Positions 26,872-34,357 of a stretch of 64,000 nucleotides of DNA are shown here, piece by piece; the stretch's first letter is position 1, and every line of letters begins with the position of its first letter. The DNA comes from Candidatus Opimibacter skivensis. GTDB lineage: Bacteria > Bacteroidota > Bacteroidia > Chitinophagales > Saprospiraceae. Made by a program: the position numbers and the translations under genes. The stretch lies in NCBI GenBank assembly GCA_016722045.1, contig JADKGY010000029.1:124001-188000 (forward strand), given 5' to 3'. Below the pieces are notes generated by a model, which was not told where the DNA came from, searched no databases, and saw nothing but the letters and a program-made list of their open reading frames with translations.

Positions 26872-26940
26872 GCGAGAGATGTGAGAGAAGTGAGAGAGTA
26901 AGAGTGAGAGCGTGAGAAAAGTGAAATAAGTGAGATATAA
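26872..26940 (+). repeat. GTGAGAG-type array between divergent genes
   Basis: Degenerate GTGAGAGAAGTGAGAG units resemble those at 25744 and 31470. This copy lies between two divergent gene starts, so it does not follow the after-stop placement of the other arrays. Confidence 0.8.
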
Positions 26941-26966
26941 GTAGAAATTCCGGAAAACATGATTGA

Positions 26967-27013
26967 TCCTGAAGGGATCAAATATTAATAACCCCGGGTT
27001 GCAACCCGGGGAT
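26967..27013 (+). repeat. REP-like element with CCCCGGGTTGCAACCCGGGG palindrome
   Basis: A small GATCCTGAAGGGATC hairpin is followed by ATTAATAA and a GC-rich 20-base perfect palindrome at 26992-27011. The composition contrasts with the AT-rich surroundings. It resembles dispersed REP-type repeats that I recall from Bacteroidota intergenic DNA. It lies just upstream of the carotenoid regulator promoter. Confidence 0.7.
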
Positions 27014-27027
27014 AAACAATTCTTGCT

Positions 27028-27064
27028 TACTTTTGTCTAATTAACAGCATATAATGTTAGACAA
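27028..27064 (+). promoter_or_regulatory. Promoter -7 element and inverted-repeat operator of the MerR/CarH-like gene
   Basis: TACTTTTG at 27028-27035 fits the Bacteroidota TAnnTTTG -7 element. It overlaps the left half of TTGTCTAA-N16-TTAGACAA (27033-27040 and 27057-27064). The right half covers the ATG of the regulator at 27054. The same 8-mers occur before crtI. This geometry suits autorepression. Confidence 0.7.
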
Positions 27065-27953
27065 TATTAAGACTTCATTTTCCATTTCCGATCTCCAGGA
27101 GCTATCCGGAATCAGCGTTCACAACATCCGGATGTGGGAGCGCAGATACAATTTGTTAGATCCATCCCGTACCCACAGTAATATCAGAAGGTACTCAAAT
27201 GAGCATCTGAAAAAGCTCCTCAATATCTCTTTTCTGTTGAAATCAGGCTATAAGATATCCGAATTGGCGACGTTCAATGATCAGCAATTTAATATAGCAG
27301 TCAATTCAGTATTGGCCCTGGATAATGATTATCAATTGGCGATTAATGACTTCAAAATGGCGATGCTGAATTTTGATTCAAGGCTTTTTGAAGCGACTTA
27401 TCACAGGCTACGGGACACGATGAGCTTTTATGATTTGTTTCTTAAGGTTATGGTCCCTTTCCTCGAACATATCGGTTCTCTGTGGCAGACCAATAGCATC
27501 ACAGTTGCCCATGAACATTATGTTTCAAACATTTTACGCCAGAAAATATTCTACCAGATTGAGCATCTGCCCCGATCCGGTCCGGGCCAAAAAGAAAGGT
27601 ATATTTTGTTCCTCCCTCTGAACGAACTCCACGAGCTCGGACTTCTCTTTATTCATTATACCCTCCTAATGCTGGGAAAAGATTCCATTTACCTCGGTCC
27701 TAATGTGGATATCGAATCCCTGGAAGGGCTACCTCAAAGCGAACAACACATCTATGTCTCCTATATGACGATGGGGTCGCCCGATGAGGACTTATCAGGC
27801 TATTTCAGAGAATTCCGGAAATCGCTGATGAAAGCTGAAGATAAATTTTGGTTGACCGGAGCTAGAGTTCAAAAGCTGCCCAAAGGCCCGGGATCGAAGA
27901 ATATTTCAATTTTTAAATCCATCTATGATTTATTAGTGTTTATCAAAACTTAA
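27054..27953 (+). CDS. CarH-like MerR regulator with cobalamin-binding domain
   Basis: The N-terminal MerR helix-turn-helix (about 9-75) contains ISVHNIRMWERRYNLLDP. A helical domain carries W144, with E154-H155 at the exact Wx9EH spacing that caps adenosylcobalamin in CarH photoreceptors. The B12 domain has E191-L-H193-E-L-G196, where H193 matches the lower cobalt ligand in the (D/E)xHxxG motif. In known CarH systems the dark B12-bound tetramer represses carotenoid genes and light releases it. This gene is directly upstream of crtIBZY in the same direction, and paired TTGTCTAA/TTAGACAA sites lie at both promoters. Light-dependent derepression is inferred. Confidence 0.88.
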   Translation: MLDNIKTSFSISDLQELSGISVHNIRMWERRYNLLDPSRTHSNIRRYSNEHLKKLLNISFLLKSGYKISELATFNDQQFNIAVNSVLALDNDYQLAINDFKMAMLNFDSRLFEATYHRLRDTMSFYDLFLKVMVPFLEHIGSLWQTNSITVAHEHYVSNILRQKIFYQIEHLPRSGPGQKERYILFLPLNELHELGLLFIHYTLLMLGKDSIYLGPNVDIESLEGLPQSEQHIYVSYMTMGSPDEDLSGYFREFRKSLMKAEDKFWLTGARVQKLPKGPGSKNISIFKSIYDLLVFIKT

Positions 27954-27954
27954 T

Positions 27955-27987
27955 TTGTCTAACTTTGTTGTAAATTTACTTAGACAA
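27955..27987 (+). promoter_or_regulatory. crtI promoter and operator
   Basis: The inverted repeat TTGTCTAA-N17-TTAGACAA (27955-27962 and 27980-27987) lies immediately before the crtI ATG at 27996. A -7 element TAACTTTG fits TAnnTTTG and begins inside the left half (27960-27967). The 8-mers are identical to those over the regulator promoter, which makes this the likely repressor target. Confidence 0.75.
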
Positions 27988-27995
27988 CTAAAAAT

Positions 27996-29477
27996 ATGCC
28001 CCCAGAAGCTCTTGTCATTGGCTCCGGTTTCTCCTCTCTTTCATCAGCCTGTTACCTGGCTAAGGCCGGTTTCAGTGTCACTATGCTCGAAAAGAATCAT
28101 CAGCCTGGTGGAAGAGCAAGACAATTGCGTGACCAGGGTTTTACATTTGATATCGGCCCTACATGGTATTGGATGCCGGATGTATTCGAAAATTTCTTCG
28201 CCGATTTCGGTCATCGCGTCTCTGATTTTTACCAATTATCAAGACTGGATCCTTCTTACCGGATTTATTTTGATCAATACAAGTACGAAGATATTCCGGC
28301 TTCAAAAGAAGAATTATACCGGTTGTTTGAAAAATATCAACCCGGCAGCACCAGCCTTCTAAAGAGCTTTCTGAAACAGGCAGGCATGACATATAACCTG
28401 GCTGTAAAAGAAATGGCCTTTAAACCCGGTTACTCTTTGTTTGAGTTTGTGACTCCCCAAACCATGACAAATGCACATCTATTTGTGCAATCACTTCGAC
28501 GACTTGTGCGAAGTAAATTCAAGCATCCTTATTTAATCTCATTGCTTGAATTTCCTGTTCTTTTCCTTGGTGCTAAACCAGGAGACACACCCGCTTTCTA
28601 CAGCTTTATGAATCATGCTGATCTTGAGATGGGTACCTGGTATCCGGACGGAGGCATGTACAGTGTAGTCGAAGGAATGCTAAAACTTGCTTCTGATCTT
28701 GGCGTCACTATCCACACGGATATTGCGGTTGGAGGATTGGAAGTGTCTGACGCCAACGTCCGGAACGTAATCACCTCATCAGGTAATTATGCACCGGATG
28801 TGGTGGTCAGCGGAGCAGATTATCAGCATACGGAATCACTACTTCCGATTGAATACAGGAACTATTCTGAAAAGTATTGGTCGAAAAGAACATTTGCCCC
28901 CTCTGCCCTGCTCTTTTTTATAGGACTCAACAAGAAACTGACGACTGTCCTGCATCACACATTATTCTTTGACAGTTCATTTGACAATCATGCGGAAGCT
29001 ATCTATGATCATCCTTCATGGCCTGAGCAACCCTTGTTCTATATTAATGTTCCATCCGTCACTGATCCCACAGTAGCTCCTATTGGAAACGAATGCATGA
29101 CTATCCTCATTCCTATTGCACCAGGTATAGAGGATACAGCTGAAATAAGAGAAAAATATTTCCTTGATACGATCAGAAGATTTGAATATCTTACAGGTGA
29201 AAAGATTATAGAGCACATCGTAATCAAACATTCATACTGTGTCAATGATTTTACTAAAGATTACAATGCCTACAAAGGGAATGCTTATGGACTTGCGAAT
29301 ACACTTTTTCAAACAGGGTATTTCAGGCCGGGTATTCGGAATAAAAAAGTAAAAAACTTATTTTATACAGGTCAGTTAACCGTGCCCGGAGGTGGTGTAC
29401 CGCCAGCGATTATCTCAGGGAAAATTGTAGCCGGAGAAATAATCAAAAAGATCAATATCGATGAATACGCAGCTTGA
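27996..29477 (+). CDS. crtI: Phytoene desaturase
   Basis: This FAD-dependent CrtI-type enzyme converts phytoene to lycopene or neurosporene by successive dehydrogenations. The dinucleotide-binding fold is VIGSGFSSLSSACYLAKAGF (about 6-25) and then EKNHQPGGRARQL. The family C-terminal FAD signature is GQLTVPGGGVPPAIISGK (about 463-480). The length of 493 residues is standard. It starts 43 bases after the regulator, behind its own operator. Its 3' end overlaps crtB by 17 bases, which implies translational coupling. The membrane-associated location is known for the family. Confidence 0.94.
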   Translation: MPPEALVIGSGFSSLSSACYLAKAGFSVTMLEKNHQPGGRARQLRDQGFTFDIGPTWYWMPDVFENFFADFGHRVSDFYQLSRLDPSYRIYFDQYKYEDIPASKEELYRLFEKYQPGSTSLLKSFLKQAGMTYNLAVKEMAFKPGYSLFEFVTPQTMTNAHLFVQSLRRLVRSKFKHPYLISLLEFPVLFLGAKPGDTPAFYSFMNHADLEMGTWYPDGGMYSVVEGMLKLASDLGVTIHTDIAVGGLEVSDANVRNVITSSGNYAPDVVVSGADYQHTESLLPIEYRNYSEKYWSKRTFAPSALLFFIGLNKKLTTVLHHTLFFDSSFDNHAEAIYDHPSWPEQPLFYINVPSVTDPTVAPIGNECMTILIPIAPGIEDTAEIREKYFLDTIRRFEYLTGEKIIEHIVIKHSYCVNDFTKDYNAYKGNAYGLANTLFQTGYFRPGIRNKKVKNLFYTGQLTVPGGGVPPAIISGKIVAGEIIKKINIDEYAA

Positions 29478-30318
29478 TCTATTCCATCAGGTCTCTGGCG
29501 ATTACAGCCGGATGTTGACAAGGAAGTATTCAACTTCCTTTTCTCTTGCCATTCGTCTACTGGCCCGGAGTATCCGGCAGGATATTTACAACATCTATGG
29601 CTTTGTGAGGATGGCGGATGAAATTGTAGATACCTTTCACGACTATCCAAAAGAATATCTGCTCAACAGGCTTGAAGAAGATACATTCCATGCCATCACA
29701 AATGGTATCAGTGTTAATCCGGCACTGAATAGTTTTCAGAAAACAGTACGCAGATATAATATCACCAAAGATCTGATTGATTCTTTTTTGCTCAGTATGC
29801 GCTTAGATCTTCAGAAGCAAACTTATGGAGAAGATGAATATCGGAATTATATTTATGGCTCTGCTGATGTAGTCGGATTGATGTGCCTGAAAGTATTTGT
29901 CGATGGCGATGATGATCAATATGAAAAATTAAAGCCGATGGCCATGTGCCTTGGATCCGCTTTTCAGAAAGTTAATTTCCTGCGGGACTTCAATATGGAT
30001 GTTCATTTGTTAGATCGCAGTTATTTCCCCGGTATACAGGATGGGCGAATGACTTCGATGCATAAAGCAAAGATCATAGAAGATGTCAAACATGATTTCA
30101 GAGAAGCAAGAAAGGGTATCAAACTACTCCCTAATTCATCCAGGCTCGGTGTGCTTACAGCTTATAGATATTATATGAAACTTTTGCACAGACTGGAACA
30201 ATTGCCAACAGAGGAAATTCAAACGCAAAGAGTTCGTGTGCCTGATCTTAAAAAACTTTTCATCATTGCCACTTCATACCTGATCTATAAATTCTCATTG
30301 AAAGAAGAAGCATGGTAA
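29461..30318 (+). CDS. crtB: Phytoene synthase
   Basis: This trans-isoprenyl synthase of the squalene/phytoene family condenses two geranylgeranyl diphosphates. The first aspartate-rich motif is in VRMADEIVDTFHD (about 49-61). The second region is KVNFLRDFNMDVHLLDRSYFP (starting near 170), with NFLRD and D motifs typical of the family. At 285 residues it has the normal size. It overlaps the crtI 3' end by 17 bases, and crtZ follows after about 30 bases. Confidence 0.94.
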   Translation: MNTQLDLFHQVSGDYSRMLTRKYSTSFSLAIRLLARSIRQDIYNIYGFVRMADEIVDTFHDYPKEYLLNRLEEDTFHAITNGISVNPALNSFQKTVRRYNITKDLIDSFLLSMRLDLQKQTYGEDEYRNYIYGSADVVGLMCLKVFVDGDDDQYEKLKPMAMCLGSAFQKVNFLRDFNMDVHLLDRSYFPGIQDGRMTSMHKAKIIEDVKHDFREARKGIKLLPNSSRLGVLTAYRYYMKLLHRLEQLPTEEIQTQRVRVPDLKKLFIIATSYLIYKFSLKEEAW

Positions 30319-30349
30319 TAACAAATCATTATATTAAATACGACTGCAC

Positions 30350-30808
30350 ATGGGATTCCTGATCATCTTAGCGACATTTATCGGCATGGAAGGTGTAGCC
30401 TGGTTTACACACAAGTACATCATGCATGGCTTACTCTGGGTGCTCCATGAAGATCATCATGTGAAGCCAGATGATGATTCCATAATCGAAAAAAACGATT
30501 CTTTCTTTCTTGTATTTGCCATTCCTTCGATGGCTCTCTTTGCGCTGTGGAATTTCGCGGGATTGCATTGGGCGTTATATGTTGCTTTAGGTATCGCTCT
30601 TTACGGATTGGCTTATTTTTTAGTGCATGATATCTTTATTCATCAACGGATAGGATTATTCAAACGCTCTAACAATCTCTATCTGAGAGCCATCCGTAAG
30701 GCGCACAAAATCCATCATAAGCATCTGACGAGATTCAATGGCGAATGTTTCGGGATGTTACTCGTCCCTTTCAAATATTTCAAAGAATTAAGGAAGCTCA
30801 GCCAATAA
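30350..30808 (+). CDS. crtZ: Beta-carotene hydroxylase
   Basis: This small non-haem di-iron membrane hydroxylase hydroxylates beta-ionone rings at carbon 3 to give zeaxanthin-type xanthophylls. The histidine clusters HKYIMH (about 22-27), HEDHH (about 34-38), HDIFIH (starting near 93) and HKIHHKH (starting near 122) are all present between hydrophobic segments. At 152 residues it is a normal short CrtZ. The stop overlaps the start of the cyclase gene as TAATG. Confidence 0.9.
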   Translation: MGFLIILATFIGMEGVAWFTHKYIMHGLLWVLHEDHHVKPDDDSIIEKNDSFFLVFAIPSMALFALWNFAGLHWALYVALGIALYGLAYFLVHDIFIHQRIGLFKRSNNLYLRAIRKAHKIHHKHLTRFNGECFGMLLVPFKYFKELRKLSQ

Positions 30809-31500
30809 TGTATTTATACCTGCTGTTGAATCTCGGGGCTGTTTGGTTCCCGTTAATATTTAGTTTTCACCCGAGACTGAATTTTTACAAAGAATGGAAA
30901 TGGTTCTTTCCGGCCAATATGATTGTTGCCTTGTTTTTCATTATCTGGGATGCATGGTTTACAAAGGAAGGGGTATGGGGGTTCAATTCTGAATATCTAT
31001 TAGGATGGAACATCATGGGTCTTCCATTTGAAGAGATCCTGTTTTTTATCTGCATACCCTATGCGAGTTTATTTACGCTTCATGCGTTAAAAAAGATCTA
31101 TCCGAATTTTAAGCTTTCCGTTGATGTACGTTATACATTGACCATTGTCCTCACCACATTTTGTCTTATCTGTGCATTTTTCTTTATTCATAAAATGTAC
31201 ACCTTCTCAGCTTTTTTCATGGCTGCAGTTTCTTTGATCGTTGCCCATTTTTATTTAAAAGAAAAGCTTGATCATTTTTATCTGATGTATATGATCATAT
31301 TGATTCCGTTTTTTATCATCAATGGTATCCTGACCGGAACAGGTATTCCGGGAGAAGTCGTGTGGTATAATGAATCACACATCATCGGTATTCGTTTACT
31401 GACAATACCGTTTGAAGATGTATTTTATGGGTTGACGTTATTGTTGATGAATGTGATGGTACTGCAGAAAGTGAGAGAAGTGAGAGGGCGAGAGAAGTGA
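30808..31500 (+). CDS. Lycopene cyclase, fused CrtYc-CrtYd type
   Basis: This multi-pass membrane cyclase makes beta rings on lycopene. Two homologous halves each carry the lycopene-cyclase-domain motif: LPFEEILFF (near residue 69) and IPFEDVFYG (near 199). It is therefore the fused heterodimer type, not the flavoprotein CrtY. I chose the ATG at 30808, overlapping the crtZ stop, over the longer frame at 30745 because the latter lies within crtZ and adds only non-membrane sequence. The last ten residues (VREVRGREK) are encoded by the GTGAGAG tandem array, so the C-terminus was probably altered by repeat growth. Confidence 0.9.
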   Translation: MYLYLLLNLGAVWFPLIFSFHPRLNFYKEWKWFFPANMIVALFFIIWDAWFTKEGVWGFNSEYLLGWNIMGLPFEEILFFICIPYASLFTLHALKKIYPNFKLSVDVRYTLTIVLTTFCLICAFFFIHKMYTFSAFFMAAVSLIVAHFYLKEKLDHFYLMYMIILIPFFIINGILTGTGIPGEVVWYNESHIIGIRLLTIPFEDVFYGLTLLLMNVMVLQKVREVRGREK

Positions 31501-31602
31501 GAGTGAGAGGGCGAGAGAGTGAGAGAGTGAGAGAGTGAGAGAGTGAGAGGGCGAGAGAGTGAGAGAGTGAGAGAGTGAGAGGGCGAGAGAGTGAGAGAGT
31601 GA
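31470..31602 (+). repeat. GTGAGAG / GGGCGAGA tandem array at the cyclase stop
   Basis: The array starts inside the last ten codons of the cyclase gene and continues about 100 bases beyond the TGA. It is built from AGTGAGAG and GGGCGAGAG units and includes a duplicated block of about 40 bases. TGA triplets occur throughout. Confidence 0.93.
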
Positions 31603-31613
31603 GAGTTGTTAGT

Positions 31614-31745
31614 TAGCTCCATCGGAGCGTCATCTCTGTAGCACGTAGTGCGAAAGAGGTTTTTGAGCTCCATCGGAGCGATATATTTTTCATTTCAGGC
31701 TAGTTGGTTTACCTATCACAACAAAATGGGGAGACGTAGGTACAA
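31614..31745. repeat. REP-like element with two GCTCCATCGGAGC hairpins
   Basis: Identical hairpins GCTCC-ATC-GGAGC lie at 31616-31628 and 31667-31679, the second followed by GATATATTTTTC. Downstream to 31745 the text (GGAGACGTAGG...ACGCTCAGGCG) looks like a decayed continuation. No coding potential is seen. It resembles dispersed palindromic intergenic repeats that I recall from Bacteroidota. Confidence 0.65.
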
Positions 31746-31748
31746 CGC

Positions 31749-31973
31749 TCAGGCGTATTTCAATCTGCCCTTAGGTTCAGGGATAACCCTATTGAGATTT
31801 TGAGCTGTTTCAATCCATTCTGAAATGACGATTTCAGCATTCGAAAGAGCTTCTGCATAAGAAGGTCCATCAGCAATGCACCCTGACAATTCAGGTGCTT
31901 CCGCAATAAAACATTCATCATCTGAGCTCCAATAAATGATGATTTCATATTTCGGCGCATTCATATCATTCAA
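31749..31973 (-). CDS. HicB-like antitoxin-fold protein, solitary
   Basis: The short HicB domain shows the YEIIIYWSSDDECFIAEAPELSGCIADG start and an AEALSNAEIVISEWIETA helix (about 40-58). In type II toxin-antitoxin systems HicB neutralises the RNA-cleaving HicA. No HicA frame is present in the 57 bases upstream or in the downstream region, so this is an orphan. Orphan copies may be remnants or independent regulators. The ATG at 31961 (MNAPKYE) is an alternative start. Confidence 0.8.
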   Translation of the reverse strand: MNDMNAPKYEIIIYWSSDDECFIAEAPELSGCIADGPSYAEALSNAEIVISEWIETAQNLNRVIPEPKGRLKYA

Positions 31974-32029
31974 TTTGATTTACTAAAGAAATGATTGTTT
32001 TGGACAGTTCAGGTTCCACTGCAATTAGT

Positions 32030-32794
32030 TTACTTGCATAACAGATAATAAAGCCCAATATTAAAACCTCTATACTTATTGGAAACATGAAAGTCTTCTA
32101 ATACCTCTATTTCATTTATATGAGCCTCCGGATATTTAAAAACCTTAAGTGAATAGTGATTTTGCTTTATGTTAAATAAATTACTCTCTAAACCAACATT
32201 CAAATTAAATCTTCCTGCAAGTGTGTATTGAATATAAAATTGTATTCCTGAATACGCGAAAGCATCATTTACTACTTCAGTTTCTTCCTTCACCGCAATG
32301 ATAATAAACGGAAGTGAATGTGGAAAATCAATCACTCCTGAATCATGGTACGATCGGGGCTTACTATAGTTTTTATTAAACCTAAATAATTGATTAAAAG
32401 AAATACCTGTTCTGAAACGCCCTTTTTTATAAACAACTCCGACTGAAGGAATACCTCCGGAGACTTTCAAACGTCTTTCATTATTGAAATCTGAGGGCAA
32501 TTGGAATTCAGCAAATTGTAGCTGATGATCAATAAAAAATGTCTTGTAAGAAAGGCCCAGCCCAAATGAGAAGCCCAGGTTATTGAATACCCAACAATTT
32601 AACCCCCCATTAAAATCCGTATTAATTTGGGATCTCGCATTGACATTATATACTCCATTTCCGTATTCGTCACCAACCTCATAAATAGGAATACTTATAT
32701 CAAAACCAATAAACCCATCTACTTTAGACTGACTGAAACATATATTTAGGGAAAATAGAAAAATTATACTCAGAATTAAAACTATCTTCATCAT
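32030..32794 (-). CDS. Exported probable outer-membrane beta-barrel, paralogue of 26034-26795
   Basis: The signal peptide is 1-22 (ending CFSQSK). The mature protein aligns along its full length with the gene at 26034-26795: GFIGFDISIPIYEVGDEYGNG at the start, then the KGRFRTGIS core, DSGVIDFPHSLPFIIIAVKEE and a closing FNIGLYYLLCK. Alternating hydrophobic residues suggest a beta-barrel. The two copies have the same strand and bracket the carotenoid cluster. The function is unknown. Confidence 0.75.
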   Translation of the reverse strand: MMKIVLILSIIFLFSLNICFSQSKVDGFIGFDISIPIYEVGDEYGNGVYNVNARSQINTDFNGGLNCWVFNNLGFSFGLGLSYKTFFIDHQLQFAEFQLPSDFNNERRLKVSGGIPSVGVVYKKGRFRTGISFNQLFRFNKNYSKPRSYHDSGVIDFPHSLPFIIIAVKEETEVVNDAFAYSGIQFYIQYTLAGRFNLNVGLESNLFNIKQNHYSLKVFKYPEAHINEIEVLEDFHVSNKYRGFNIGLYYLLCK

Positions 32795-32867
32795 GATAAC
32801 AAATTAAGTCATTTCTCATCATAATCTCATTTTTCGACTGATGAAAAATCACCTCGCTTCCAAGAAA

Positions 32868-32900
32868 ATAAAAAATGAGCGCGATGCGCTCATTTTTTAT
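32868..32900 (-). terminator. Intrinsic terminator after ffh
   Basis: Perfect 15-base arms surround a GAT loop (GAGCGC-GAT-GCGCTC core) with flanking A and T runs. It lies about 57 bases past the ffh stop on the minus strand. The A/T flanks would allow use from either strand. Confidence 0.85.
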
Positions 32901-32925
32901 TATAATTTTCTGAATTTGACATTCT

Positions 32926-32953
32926 TAAATCCAAAATCTTAAATCCAAAATCT
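32926..32953 (-). repeat. Two-unit tandem repeat after the ffh stop
   Basis: In ffh sense, a GATTTTGGATTTAA 14-mer is repeated twice, starting 3-4 bases after the stop. It is the smallest example of the after-stop tandem arrays in this window. Confidence 0.7.
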
Positions 32954-32956
32954 TTT

Positions 32957-34288
32957 TTATCTTCCTTTAAACTGCTGCATCATCTTTTGCATATTGTCGC
33001 CCTTGCTAAGTGTATGCATCATCTTGCGCATCTGATCAAATTGTTTGATGAACATATTCACTTCATTAAGATCACGGCCGCAACCTTTGGCGATACGTTG
33101 CTTGCGCATCATATTGAGCATATCCGGATTTTCTCTTTCGGTCGGCGTCATGGATTGTATGATCGATTCGATTTTGACAAAAGCTTTATCATCGATGTCT
33201 ATATCTTTCATTGCCTTGCCTACACCCGGGATCATGCTCATGAGGGATTTGAGATCACCCATTTTTTTGATCTGTGACATCTGGCCAAGAAAGTCATTGA
33301 AATCAAATGTATTCTTCTTGATTTTTTTCTCAATACGTTTGGATTCCTTCTCATCAAATTGCTCTTGTGCTTTCTCCACGAAAGTGACGATATCCCCCAT
33401 GCCGAGAATCCGCTGAGCCATACGATCCGGATAGAACATATCGATCGTATCCATTTTCTCACCGGTGCTGACAAATTTGATAGGCTTCCCTACAATGTAT
33501 TTTATTGATAGCGCTGCCCCACCCCGTGTATCGCCATCGAGCTTGGTCAATACTACACCATCATAATTGATGACATCATTGAATGCCAAAGCCGTATTGA
33601 CTGCATCCTGACCTGTCATCGCATCGACGACAAAAAGAGTTTCATTCGGCTGAACAGCATCTTTGATCTCGCGAATCTCTTTCATCATCGCCTCATCAAT
33701 CGATGTACGACCCGCTGTATCGATGATGACTACATCAAAGCCATGTGCCTTTGCATGTTCAATAGCTTTGAGGGCAATAGCCGCCGGATCTTTTGAGTCT
33801 GGTTCTTTATAGACTGGCACACTGATGGAATCTCCGAGCACGGTCAACTGATCCATAGCTGCAGGACGATAGACGTCGCATGCCACAAGCAGTGGTTTAT
33901 TGTTTCTTTTGGTTTTCAGGAAATTAGCCAGCTTGGCTGAGAAAGTCGTTTTACCACTTCCCTGGAGACCTGCGATCAGGATGACACCCGGATTACCTTT
34001 CACATTGATGCCTGCTGCCGTGCCGCCCATGAGATCGATCATCTCATCCTGGACGATCTTGACCATGAGTTCACCAGGCTTGACGGCGTTGAGTACGTTT
34101 TTCGTACCCATGGCTTTATCCTTGATTTTATCCGTGAATTCCTTTGCGATCTTATAGTTGACATCGGCTGCCACAAGACTGCGCCGGATTTCCTTGATCG
34201 CTTCTGCGATATTGAGTTCTGTCAGCTTTCCATCACCACGCAGGGTTTTGAACGCATTATCGAGACTATCGGTAAGTGATTGAAACAT
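32957..34288 (-). CDS. ffh: Signal recognition particle GTPase
   Basis: Ffh binds signal sequences of nascent membrane proteins and docks with FtsY. The N domain is followed by G-domain motifs: G1 GLQGSGKTTFSAKLA (starting near 108), DVYRPAAMDQL, G3 DTAGRTSIDE (near 192) and G4 TKLDGDTRGGAAL (near 248). The C-terminal M domain is methionine-rich (SLMSMIPGVGKAMKD and the MRKMMHTLSK region). The length of 443 residues is normal. It is probably monocistronic, with a terminator at 32868-32900. Confidence 0.97.
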   Translation of the reverse strand: MFQSLTDSLDNAFKTLRGDGKLTELNIAEAIKEIRRSLVAADVNYKIAKEFTDKIKDKAMGTKNVLNAVKPGELMVKIVQDEMIDLMGGTAAGINVKGNPGVILIAGLQGSGKTTFSAKLANFLKTKRNNKPLLVACDVYRPAAMDQLTVLGDSISVPVYKEPDSKDPAAIALKAIEHAKAHGFDVVIIDTAGRTSIDEAMMKEIREIKDAVQPNETLFVVDAMTGQDAVNTALAFNDVINYDGVVLTKLDGDTRGGAALSIKYIVGKPIKFVSTGEKMDTIDMFYPDRMAQRILGMGDIVTFVEKAQEQFDEKESKRIEKKIKKNTFDFNDFLGQMSQIKKMGDLKSLMSMIPGVGKAMKDIDIDDKAFVKIESIIQSMTPTERENPDMLNMMRKQRIAKGCGRDLNEVNMFIKQFDQMRKMMHTLSKGDNMQKMMQQFKGR

Positions 34289-34357
34289 ATTGAATAGGAT
34301 GTAGGGTTTTGATGAGTTCTAAAACGCAAATATAAGACGGAAGCCTGAGGCTGTACT

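Noticed and set aside
31425..31673. Leu/Ser-rich 82-residue frame on the minus strand
   Set aside because: It is the GTGAGAG array read in reverse and overlaps the cyclase gene.
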